A stretch of 64,000 nucleotides of DNA from an uncultured Deferribacterales bacterium. Its GTDB lineage: Bacteria; Chrysiogenota; Deferribacteres; Deferribacterales; Mucispirillaceae. A program made the translations under genes and the position numbers. This document shows, in pieces, positions 1 through 7,533 of the stretch; position 1 is the first letter of the stretch; each line of letters begins with the position of its first letter. The DNA lies in assembly GCA_947853665.1 (NCBI GenBank), contig CANTXF010000010.1:62001-126000 (forward strand), in the 5' to 3' direction. Under the pieces are notes generated by a model that did no database searches, had not been told where the DNA came from, and worked only from the letters and a program-made list of their open reading frames with translations.

Positions 1-987
1 GAAAATATCCCCAACTATTTCTTCCAGTATATCCTCCATTGTTACGATACCGGCTGTACCGCCGTATTCGTCCATTACCACGGCCATATGAAGCCTATTT
101 TTCTGAAACTCCTTAAGCATAACGTCTATTTTTTTCGTCTCGGGCACAAAAAGCGGTTCTCTGAGAAAATTCATCAGATCCTGTACCCGGTAGTCCCTGC
201 CGTTCATTTTTATAATATCTTTAACGTAAAGTATGCCTATTATGTCGTCTAAAGACTCCCTGTAAACCGGTATTCTGGAAAACTCCGTCTCTCCGATAAG
301 CGCCGTCAGCTCCTCTTTAGTAATGTTTTCGGGAACTGCCACGATATCGATTCTGGGCACCATAACTTCCCTGACCTGAATATCCGATATATCGAATATA
401 TTGGTAATCATTTCGCCCTTGTCTTTTTCGAGAACGCCCTCTTTCTCCCCCACGTTTATAAGGAACTCAAGCTCGTCCTCCGTTATCCTGGGCCTCCTGC
501 CTCCCGAGCCTCCAGTAAGTCTTGTAATGACGGCCGCAGTCCCGTCCATCACCCACGTTACCGGGTAAAGCAAAACGTAAAATACCTTAAGAATCTTCAT
601 GGAATATATGGCGACTGAGGCGGCGTTGTTTTCAGCGAAAGTTTTAGGTATTATCCCGCAGAAAAACAATATTATAAAAGCCATGACCCCCGTAATAAAA
701 GCAGCGGAAGCGCCGCCGAAAATCCCGGCCGCCGCTCTTGCGGCCACAACGGAGGCAAGTATATTCATAATAATATTGCCGGCAAGAATAGTGTTGAGAA
801 CCTTATTAGGGTTCGAAGCCCACAGCTCCAGGCTTTTCGCCTTTTCTCCGAAATCCCTGAAAGCCAGCTTTACCCTAAGCTCGTTCATGGATGAAACAGC
901 CGTTTCCGCGGCTGAAAAACACGCCGATAAGCAAACGCTCACGGCGATAAGCGCTATATCGTACGCAAGGCCAGAGTCCAAGTCCAT
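1..987 (-). CDS. CNNM/HlyC-CorC family membrane protein with CBS pair (3' end outside window)
   Basis: The reading frame is open from 987 to the window edge, giving 329 codons and missing the C-terminus. The N-terminal half is a CNNM (DUF21) membrane domain of about four hydrophobic segments, beginning with a Ser/Ala-rich helix that contains FFSAAETAV. It is followed by two CBS motifs, recognisable from FSRIPVYRESLDDIIG and MDEYGGTAGIVTMEDILEEI. Family members are inner-membrane proteins linked to Mg2+/Co2+ export or tolerance; the substrate here is not shown. The ATG at 987 is only one base from AGGAG (989-993 on the complement), whereas a TTG two codons later has a 7-base spacing, so the true start may be 981. 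It lies downstream of ybeY after a 211-bp gap in which I see no gene. The CorC transporter-associated domain expected at the C-terminus is not visible. Confidence 0.9.
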   Translation of the reverse strand, partial: MDLDSGLAYDIALIAVSVCLSACFSAAETAVSSMNELRVKLAFRDFGEKAKSLELWASNPNKVLNTILAGNIIMNILASVVAARAAAGIFGGASAAFITGVMAFIILFFCGIIPKTFAENNAASVAIYSMKILKVFYVLLYPVTWVMDGTAAVITRLTGGSGGRRPRITEDELEFLINVGEKEGVLEKDKGEMITNIFDISDIQVREVMVPRIDIVAVPENITKEELTALIGETEFSRIPVYRESLDDIIGILYVKDIIKMNGRDYRVQDLMNFLREPLFVPETKKIDVMLKEFQKNRLHMAVVMDEYGGTAGIVTMEDILEEIVGDIF

Positions 988-1198
988 ACTCCTGATAAAT
1001 ATTTGAAATTAAAACGGATATCAGAGAAAGGCGCTCCCGCGCGGAAATATCCCGCAAAAAGGGCTTTCCGGCTCGCGCCGTAACAGGTAAATAAAGGGCA
1101 ACTGCAACTGTCGGGGTTCATTTAAACTTAACTTTCATTTTTTATTGAGGATTACTACCACAAATTAAAGGCAATATCCATATTTTTTTATGCCGGGC

Positions 1199-1636
1199 CT
1201 ATTTTATCCGCCCGCTTTCCACCAGGCCTCTCAATATATCTTCCTGAAGGGCGAACATTTCCCGCTCCTCCTCCGGGCCGGTTTCGTGGTCGTAACCCAA
1301 AAGGTGAAGCATACCGTGTATATACAGAAAAGCCGTTTCCCTTTCCAGGGGAATACCGGCCTCCGCGGCCTGACGCTTTGCCGTATCCGCCGATATGACT
1401 ATATCGCCCAGCATATCATCTTCCCCCATGGGAAAAGAAAGCACGTCCGTGGCTTTATCCTTTCCCCGGAAATTTCTGTTAAGCTCCCTTACGGTTTCAT
1501 CGTCCGTAATAAGCAGGGATATTTCGCAGCCCTCACCTATAATGGCTCCGGTTCCGGCGGATACGGCCCGGGAAAGGATTTCAAAAAACTCCAAACCGAA
1601 AGGGCTTTCAGTTTCGTCGGTGTAGAGGAGCTTCAT
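1199..1636 (-). CDS. ybeY: Endoribonuclease YbeY (16S rRNA maturation and ribosome quality control)
   Basis: The 145-residue protein has the family's metal-binding signature HGMLHLLGYDHE at residues 107-118, in which three histidines bind zinc, and the upstream NRNFRGKDKATDVLSFP block. YbeY acts in the cytoplasm on 3'-end processing of 16S rRNA and on ribosome quality control. Its start codon directly abuts the stop codon of phoH, the usual arrangement, so the two are almost certainly co-transcribed and translationally coupled. Length is normal for the family. Confidence 0.96.
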   Translation of the reverse strand: MKLLYTDETESPFGLEFFEILSRAVSAGTGAIIGEGCEISLLITDDETVRELNRNFRGKDKATDVLSFPMGEDDMLGDIVISADTAKRQAAEAGIPLERETAFLYIHGMLHLLGYDHETGPEEEREMFALQEDILRGLVESGRIK

Positions 1637-2596
1637 TTATTGGCCCCTCTTTGCCGCCGCGTCGTAAGCGCGCACTATTTTAGAGACCAGCGGATGACGT
1701 ACCACGTCCCGCTCGGAAAACCTGACGAAACCTATATCGTCTATGCCGGTAAGCACGTCGATAGCTGTAACGAGGCCCGAACGCTTATCGGCAGGCAAAT
1801 CCACTTGCGTAATGTCTCCTGTTATGACCGCCTTGGAATTGAAGCCCAGCCTTGTAAGGAACATTTTCATCTGCTCCTCCGTGGTATTCTGGGCCTCGTC
1901 CAGTATAACGAAAGAGTCGTTAAGGGTGCGGCCCCTCATAAAAGCGAGCGGAGCAACCTCTATTATGCCCTTTTCTATCAGCTTGCCCACATAATCTATA
2001 TCCATCATGGAATAAAGAGCGTCGTAAAGGGGGCGCAGATAAGGGTTTATCTTATCGGCTATATCCCCCGGGAGAAAACCGAGCTTTTCTCCCGCTTCCA
2101 CAGCCGGGCGGGCGAGAATTATACGGGCCACCTTTTTTTCAAGAAAACGGTTTACGGCCATAGCCATGGCAAGGTATGTCTTGCCCGTGCCTGCGGGGCC
2201 CACGCCGAAAACCATATCGCTTTTCCTCATGGCTTCCACATAGGCTTTCTGGGACGGGGATTTAGCTATGACGGTCTTTGCCCAACCGCCGACTTTTATT
2301 TTTTCCGACAGCACTCCGGAAATATCCGCGCCTTCGTCACGTTTTACCATTTTCACGGCGCAGGCCACGTCTTCCCCCGTAAGCTCGCGCCCGGAAGCTA
2401 TGGAAGCAAGGTGGTCTATCATCCTTACGGCGGAGACGGCTTCCTTCTCGCTGCGGGCCATTACTGTAACGGTCTCGCCAAGCGCGGATATTTTAACCCC
2501 CAGCCCCGACTCAATCATTTTAAGGTTGGCGTCCTGCCTGCCAAGAATAAGCGGCAGCACCGCCGCCGGAACAAGAATATCCTTCGTAACGTTCAT
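1637..2596 (-). CDS. phoH: PhoH-like ATPase
   Basis: A 319-residue PhoH/YbeZ-type protein. It shows a Walker A motif GPAGTGKT near residues 133-140 and a Walker B-like block VILDEAQNTT near residue 230, with the helicase superfamily I-like ATPase fold characteristic of PhoH. An N-terminal KH-like segment (about 20-90) precedes the ATPase domain. YbeZ partners functionally with YbeY in RNA metabolism, and here the two genes are contiguous. Ten bases separate it from the upstream poly(A) polymerase gene, so it belongs to the same minus-strand operon. Confidence 0.95.
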   Translation of the reverse strand: MNVTKDILVPAAVLPLILGRQDANLKMIESGLGVKISALGETVTVMARSEKEAVSAVRMIDHLASIASGRELTGEDVACAVKMVKRDEGADISGVLSEKIKVGGWAKTVIAKSPSQKAYVEAMRKSDMVFGVGPAGTGKTYLAMAMAVNRFLEKKVARIILARPAVEAGEKLGFLPGDIADKINPYLRPLYDALYSMMDIDYVGKLIEKGIIEVAPLAFMRGRTLNDSFVILDEAQNTTEEQMKMFLTRLGFNSKAVITGDITQVDLPADKRSGLVTAIDVLTGIDDIGFVRFSERDVVRHPLVSKIVRAYDAAAKRGQ

Positions 2597-2606
2597 GGAC
2601 GTATAT

Positions 2607-5246
2607 TTATCCCCGGTTCGGTAAATTAGCTAAAAACCCCAGCACGAAACCTTCCTCGTCCCCCCTGTCTTTAACGAGGCCGTCCAGTCTGGCGTCTTTC
2701 AGCCTGTCGAGAACGGTTTTGAAAAGGGGGCCTTCCGGAACGCCTAGAGCTTTAAGGTCGCTTCCGCGCAGAAGCGGTTTCACATCACTATAAGCCGTAA
2801 GAAAGTTTTTTACAATATCCTGTTTCGCTTCCCCCATAACGGCTCCGGCAGCAAGCAGAACCTCCTCCGGAACTCCCTCGCATATACGCGCTATATGAGA
2901 AGGCAAAGGGGATTTCAATTTCTTAACCTCGTTTACTATGCTCTGCATAGCGCCGTAATCGGCGATAAGCCGCGACGAGATTTTTTCCGACTGGGCAAAT
3001 TTTCTGACCGTCGCTTTAAAAAGATTAAAGTTAAGACCGAAGAAAAGAACGGCGAAACGGGCTCTCCAAAGCTCTATATTCCTGCCTATCTGCACGTTGT
3101 GCCAGCTTATGAGGGTTTCCAGGCGTGAGAATCTGTCCGTCTGGATTTTGTCAAGCTGTATCCCGGCGCTAAAAAACCTGAGCAGGTTGTACTTTTTCAT
3201 CATGCCCAGGGCTTTCATGTAGCCCTGCTCGTCAAGGATGTATTTAAGCTCCAGAAAAAGACGCCCTCCTACTATCTGGCCGAAAAGGTTAAGGCTTTCC
3301 GCGTGCTTTATCAGCCTTTCCGTATGGTCGCCTATCTGAAAACCGAAACGGACGGCGAAACGTATGGCCCTGAAAGCTCTCGAAGGGTCGTCCACAAAGC
3401 TTAATGAATGAAGGGCCCTTATCTTTTTTTCGTTTATATCTTTCTGGCCGGAAAAAAAGTCGAGAAGCTGGCCGTACTGCCTGCCGTCCAGCCGGACGGC
3501 CATGGCGTTTATCGTAAAATCCCTGCGGAAAAGGTCGTTCCTTATGGACGCTTCCTCTACCTCCGGGGCGGCGGCGGGAGTCATGTAATATTCCGTCCTG
3601 GCGGCGGCGAAATCTATTTTGAAACCGCCGGGCAAAGTAACGACGGCCGTTTTGAACTTTGCGTGGACGGCGGCTTTGCCTCCCCGCTCCGAAGCGTATT
3701 TCGCAGCGAAACGGGCAGCGTCCCCTTCAACCACTATATCTATATCGAAATTTTTATTTTTCATAAGCAGATCCCGCACGAAACCGCCTACCACGTAGAC
3801 CTGCACTCCCTCCCTTTCCGCCGAGGCGCCTATATCTTCAAGCAGTTTCAGAATGTCCGGCGGCAGAGATTCCTTTAAAAGGTGCTTTACGTTTCTGCTT
3901 CTGGCAAGCCCAAGATCGGAGCGGGCCTTTTCCGCCTGGGAAGTCTGCAAAGTTATCTCCTCGTGCATAAGGCGCAGAAGGTCCGTTCTTGTAACCACTC
4001 CGGCAAGGCCCGTTTCGTCCTCCACGGGAAGCAGCTTCTGGCCTCTGCACACCATTATCTCCTCGGCGGCGTAAAAGGGGGTTTCCGGCGTAACGGTATC
4101 GAATTCAACCTGCATTATATCGTTTACCGGCTCGTCCTTCAGGCCGTGCTTCATACCGTGAAGAATATCTCTGCGGGATATTATGCCCACGGTGCGTCCA
4201 TCCTTGACTACGGGCATATTATTCAGGTTATATTTCATGGTAATATCCATGGCTTTGCTGAAAACCGTGCCGCTGGCCACGTATTTCACAGGGCTGTTCA
4301 TTATCTCGGAAACGGTTTTCACCGGCCGTATGCAGTCCCTTATGACGAATTTCAGCTTTTCCACGGCTTCCGGCAGAAACAAGTCCTTAATTATGGCGGA
4401 AGCCGCCGTAGGGTGGCCTCCCCCTCCGAACTGGGCCGCCACGAGGGACACGTCCACCTTGGAAGTTTTGCTGCGGCCAACGAGAACTATACGCCCGCCG
4501 GCGGAAACAAGGGTAAAAAAACACTCCAGCCCTTCCATAAGCATAATTCTCTGGACGATATAGGCCACCTCGTCCACGTATTCTTCCGCCGAAGCGTATG
4601 AAAAAGCCACGTTGACGCCGCCTGCGGTTATGACGGACATATTAAGCAGCAGCTCGTTCATTATAAATACCTGAGCCCTGTTAAGGTCGCGCTTTACGTA
4701 GTCGCCTATGCGGGACGGCTCCATACCCCGCCCCAGCAGCCAGGCCACGGCTTCCGCGTCGTCCGGCCTGGTGCTTTCGAATGTAAGCAGGCCGGTATCC
4801 TCGTATATTCCAAGAGCAAGCAGGGTGGCCTCGAAAGCAGTAACGGGGATACCCGCTTCTTTAAGCTTTTTAACAAGCACGGTAGTGGCGGAGCCTACGC
4901 TTTCCACTATGTATAAGGCCCCTTCTATATCTCTGCCGTATGACGGGTGATGGTCGTAAACTATTATTTTTTCCGCCCTGTCAAGAAAAGCGGCAAATTT
5001 TCCCAGCCTTTTCCTCTGCTTGCAGTCCGTTATTACAAGAAGCTCTATACGGCCGGTTTCCTCTATGTCTTTTTCCGAATATCTTTTTATGGGCAGAGGC
5101 TCCTCCGCCGTTTTGACGAACTCGTGAACGTTGGGCTCGCTGTTAGTAATAAGGGCTATATGGTCGCAGCCGTGGAGCTTAAGCGCGCCGTAAGCGCTCG
5201 CTATCGCGTCGAAATCAGGAACCGAATGGGTAAGGGCTATCTTCAC
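2607..5246 (-). CDS. DHH phosphoesterase-CBS-poly(A) polymerase/CCA-adding enzyme fusion
   Basis: An 879-residue, three-part protein. Residues 1-300 form a DHH/DHHA1 phosphoesterase, with DFDAIASAYGALKL near the start, DHH at about 98-100 and GGGHPTAASA near 275. Residues about 310-430 contain two CBS motifs. The C-terminal half is a class II nucleotidyltransferase, with GGFVRDLLMKNKNFDIDIVV near 485 and RNDLFRRDFTINAMA, followed by the RNA-binding helical domain. The family adds CCA to tRNA or poly(A) to RNA; the DHH part could hydrolyse small nucleotides or RNA ends. Translation starts at GTG (5244-5246), whose GTGA overlaps the TGA of the upstream recombinase by four bases, implying coupling. 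Whether this copy makes CCA ends or A tails cannot be read from the sequence. Confidence 0.93.
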   Translation of the reverse strand: MKIALTHSVPDFDAIASAYGALKLHGCDHIALITNSEPNVHEFVKTAEEPLPIKRYSEKDIEETGRIELLVITDCKQRKRLGKFAAFLDRAEKIIVYDHHPSYGRDIEGALYIVESVGSATTVLVKKLKEAGIPVTAFEATLLALGIYEDTGLLTFESTRPDDAEAVAWLLGRGMEPSRIGDYVKRDLNRAQVFIMNELLLNMSVITAGGVNVAFSYASAEEYVDEVAYIVQRIMLMEGLECFFTLVSAGGRIVLVGRSKTSKVDVSLVAAQFGGGGHPTAASAIIKDLFLPEAVEKLKFVIRDCIRPVKTVSEIMNSPVKYVASGTVFSKAMDITMKYNLNNMPVVKDGRTVGIISRRDILHGMKHGLKDEPVNDIMQVEFDTVTPETPFYAAEEIMVCRGQKLLPVEDETGLAGVVTRTDLLRLMHEEITLQTSQAEKARSDLGLARSRNVKHLLKESLPPDILKLLEDIGASAEREGVQVYVVGGFVRDLLMKNKNFDIDIVVEGDAARFAAKYASERGGKAAVHAKFKTAVVTLPGGFKIDFAAARTEYYMTPAAAPEVEEASIRNDLFRRDFTINAMAVRLDGRQYGQLLDFFSGQKDINEKKIRALHSLSFVDDPSRAFRAIRFAVRFGFQIGDHTERLIKHAESLNLFGQIVGGRLFLELKYILDEQGYMKALGMMKKYNLLRFFSAGIQLDKIQTDRFSRLETLISWHNVQIGRNIELWRARFAVLFFGLNFNLFKATVRKFAQSEKISSRLIADYGAMQSIVNEVKKLKSPLPSHIARICEGVPEEVLLAAGAVMGEAKQDIVKNFLTAYSDVKPLLRGSDLKALGVPEGPLFKTVLDRLKDARLDGLVKDRGDEEGFVLGFLANLPNRG

Positions 5247-6145
5247 TTTCTTCTGTACCTCGGGTGGTGCAGCATAAGGATGTTGCGTTTATCGTCGTTC
5301 GTAACGTGGGTATATATTTCCGTGGTGGATATGTTCGCGTGGCCGAGAAAAATCTGTATGGTGCGCAAATCCGCGCCGCCGGACAGCAGGTGCGTGGCGA
5401 AACTGTGCCTTAACGTATGCGGGGAAACATGCTTGTTTATTCCCGCCAAGGCGCATACGTCCTTTACCCACTGCCAAACGTGCTGCCTGGTAAGACGTCC
5501 GCCGTACCTGTTTGGAAAAAGCCAGCCCTCGTCCCTATCCTTAACGTAATATCCCTGCCTTACGGGCAGCCATTTTTCCATTTTGGTTATAAGAGAATCG
5601 TATACAGGCACTATTCTTTCCTTGGAGCCTTTTCCTACTACCCTTATTATGCCTCTCTTAAAATCCACGTCGGCAATTTTAACGGCTATAAGCTCGCTTA
5701 CGCGCATACCGGAAGCGTACATGGTTTCAAGCATAAGAGAATCCCTCATGCCTTTAGGCGAGCCGTCGTCCGATGCGGCAAGTATGCTTTCAACCTCCTC
5801 GAAGGAAAGGAATTCCGGCAGTTTATGCCATTTTTTAGGCTTGGACACAAACTCCACCGGGTTTATTTTTATCTCCTTTTCTATAAGCAGATAATCATAA
5901 AGCCCGGAAAGCCCGGAAAGCCTGCGCAGTATGGTTTCAAGCGAAAGCCCGCCGCGCCGCATACTGGCCATGTAGGAAACCACGTCCTCCGCGGCGGCCT
6001 TTCTGATATCTCCCTTATAAAAGGCGGCAAAACTAAGCACGTCGGCCACGTAGGCTTCCACGGTATTGTCCGCCATGCCCAGCTCAAGGCGCAGATAATG
6101 CTTAAACGCTTTTATAAGAGCCGTGTCGTGTACTTCGTTATCCAT
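5243..6145 (-). CDS. xerD: Tyrosine recombinase XerC/XerD family
   Basis: A 300-residue site-specific recombinase of the standard Xer length. The N-terminal SAM-like core-binding domain is followed by a catalytic domain with the full set of active-site residues: Arg148 (ASGMRVSELI), Lys172 (GKGSKERIVP), His243/Arg246 (SPHTLRHSFATHLL), His269 (FLGHANISTT) and the nucleophile Tyr278. Xer proteins resolve chromosome dimers at dif. Position at the head of a housekeeping operon, and the absence of phage genes nearby, argue for XerD rather than a prophage integrase. XerC and XerD cannot be separated with certainty by eye. I see no dif-like site in the flanking DNA. Confidence 0.9.
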   Translation of the reverse strand: MDNEVHDTALIKAFKHYLRLELGMADNTVEAYVADVLSFAAFYKGDIRKAAAEDVVSYMASMRRGGLSLETILRRLSGLSGLYDYLLIEKEIKINPVEFVSKPKKWHKLPEFLSFEEVESILAASDDGSPKGMRDSLMLETMYASGMRVSELIAVKIADVDFKRGIIRVVGKGSKERIVPVYDSLITKMEKWLPVRQGYYVKDRDEGWLFPNRYGGRLTRQHVWQWVKDVCALAGINKHVSPHTLRHSFATHLLSGGADLRTIQIFLGHANISTTEIYTHVTNDDKRNILMLHHPRYRRK

Positions 6146-6279
6146 AGATGTTCCGTTTTCCGTAAATCAGCGGGTTTTAAAGAAAGCTCCCGCGTTCAGC
6201 AGGTTTTAAAGGCAATATTATAGCAAAGGGCGCGCCCTCTGGCAACATATATGCGCCCTTAAGGCAAACGCCCGCCCCG

Positions 6280-6452
6280 CAGCGTCAAAAGCGTTCATCA
6301 TCATGCCTGCGCGGCAAGGCCGATTCGGGACCCGGGCTTTCAGGCAGAGCCTTGCCAAAGGCTTTTAGCCTTATTATTCATTGCCGCCACAAGTCGCTTT
6401 ATTATAAATATCTTCCATAACTTTATATTAATCTGCGCAAAGGTATAGCTGC
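6280..6452 (+). repeat. Intergenic repeat element, copy A (about 170 bp)
   Basis: This stretch aligns by eye with 45857-46029 in the same orientation over about 170 bp. The 3' two-thirds (6349-6452 against 45924-46029) is roughly four-fifths identical with two one-base gaps, and the 5' third is weaker but colinear. Each copy ends 58-71 bases before the start codon of a plus-strand gene. It has no open reading frame and no terminal inverted repeats that I can see, so it is not an obvious insertion-sequence remnant. The most conserved core includes the promoter annotated at 6381-6408. It lies in the 364-bp gap between the recombinase and the DMT exporter, where I see no gene. Confidence 0.7.
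6381..6408 (+). promoter_or_regulatory. Predicted sigma70-type promoter in repeat copy A
   Basis: TTGCCG (6381-6386) and TATAAA (6403-6408) are separated by 16 bp. The same hexamers, spaced 17 bp, occur in copy B at 45957-45985. Conservation inside an otherwise diverging repeat supports function; it would drive the DMT exporter at 6510. A second AT-rich block close to the start codon (GATAAT at 6493-6498) is a weaker alternative. Confidence 0.5.
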
Positions 6453-6509
6453 AAAAAAATATAAAAACGCGTTCACCCGGCGCGTTTATTGTGATAATAT
6501 TTTAATATC

Positions 6510-7406
6510 ATGGAAAAAGCGCATAAGATAAGAGGCGTGGTCTGCACCATGGCCGGGGCCGTCTGCTGGGGGTTTTCCGGAACCTGCGGCCAGTATCTTT
6601 TTACGTACAAGGGTATTGAGCCCGGCTGGCTTACGATGGTAAGAATGATAACGGCAGGCTTTATACTGATAATTTTCGGCATGCCGAAATACGGACCCCA
6701 GTTCTTAGGAATTCTGAAAAACAAATCCGATTTAAAAACCCTTATCATATTCAGCGCGGCGGGCCTTATGACATGCCAGTACGCATACCTTGCGGCGGTG
6801 GCGAATTCCAACGCAGGTACGGCGACGGTGCTGCAGTATCTGGAGCCGGTGCTTGTAATGCTTTTCGTATGTCTGCGCGTAAGAAAGGCCCCGTCTGGAA
6901 AAGAAACGGCGGCCGTAATACTGGCCCTTGCGGGAGTATTCCTTATTGCGACGGGAGGAAATATAAAAACCCTTGCCATATCGGGCAAAGGGCTTTTCTG
7001 GGGGCTTGCCGCAGCCGCAGCGGCTTCCGCCTGTTCCATAATGCCCGTGGGCATAATAAGGAAATGGGGCAGCACCGCCGTTACCGGATACGGTATGCTT
7101 TTCGGAGGCGTTTTCCTGCTTATCCTGACAGGCTGGCGCAGCGAGGCCCCCGCCCTCGATGCGGAAGCACTGGCAGGAATCGCCGTAATATCCGTAGTGG
7201 GAACAGCCCTGGCCTTTACGCTCTTTCTGCGGGGCCTTAGCGATATAGGCCCGGTAAAGGGAACCATAATAGGCAGCGTGGAACCGGTTTCCGCGGCCCT
7301 TTTCTCTTTAGCGTGGCTCGGAACGCCGTTTACGCTGACGGACGCGGCGGCTTTCGCCTGCATCCTCTCCGCCGTGCCCATACTCACGTGGGGCGCAAAA
7401 AGCTGA
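6510..7406 (+). CDS. EamA/DMT-superfamily transporter
   Basis: A 298-residue inner-membrane protein with ten predicted hydrophobic helices arranged as two EamA repeats: residues about 8-145, containing the repeat-1 helices and the NSNAGTATVLQYLEPV block, and residues about 155-295, containing SVEPVSAALFSLAWLG. The paired glutamate-proline motifs near the end of each repeat are typical of drug/metabolite transporters that export amino acids or other small metabolites. The substrate is unknown. There is no convincing Shine-Dalgarno before the ATG. It is monocistronic, with an AT-rich accessory island starting just downstream. Confidence 0.92.
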   Translation: MEKAHKIRGVVCTMAGAVCWGFSGTCGQYLFTYKGIEPGWLTMVRMITAGFILIIFGMPKYGPQFLGILKNKSDLKTLIIFSAAGLMTCQYAYLAAVANSNAGTATVLQYLEPVLVMLFVCLRVRKAPSGKETAAVILALAGVFLIATGGNIKTLAISGKGLFWGLAAAAAASACSIMPVGIIRKWGSTAVTGYGMLFGGVFLLILTGWRSEAPALDAEALAGIAVISVVGTALAFTLFLRGLSDIGPVKGTIIGSVEPVSAALFSLAWLGTPFTLTDAAAFACILSAVPILTWGAKS

Positions 7407-7489
7407 AAAAAGTTTTTCGCACCAACATCCCGCGTTGATTTAAAAGAAAAACAAACGGCCGGAACACCTAAAATATTGACTTGCCATTT

Positions 7490-7518
7490 TTGAATATGTT
7501 AAAAATATATACTATAAT
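7490..7518 (+). promoter_or_regulatory. Predicted promoter of the IdeS-like lipoprotein
   Basis: TTGAAT (7490-7495) and a consensus TATAAT (7513-7518) are separated by exactly 17 bp, 15 bases before the ATG at 7534. The short leader contains AAGAGA as a weak Shine-Dalgarno. This is among the best sigma70-like promoters in the window. Confidence 0.65.
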
Positions 7519-7533
7519 TTAAAAGAGATTGAT

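Noticed and set aside
5243-6145. Tyrosine recombinase as evidence for a prophage or integron
   Set aside because: Standard Xer length and motifs, coupled to a housekeeping operon, with no phage genes, attachment-site duplication or cassette repeats nearby.
7395-7432. Possible terminator after the DMT exporter
   Set aside because: The GCGCAAAAA/TTTTTCGC pairing has a bulge and weak stem, and lacks a following T tract.
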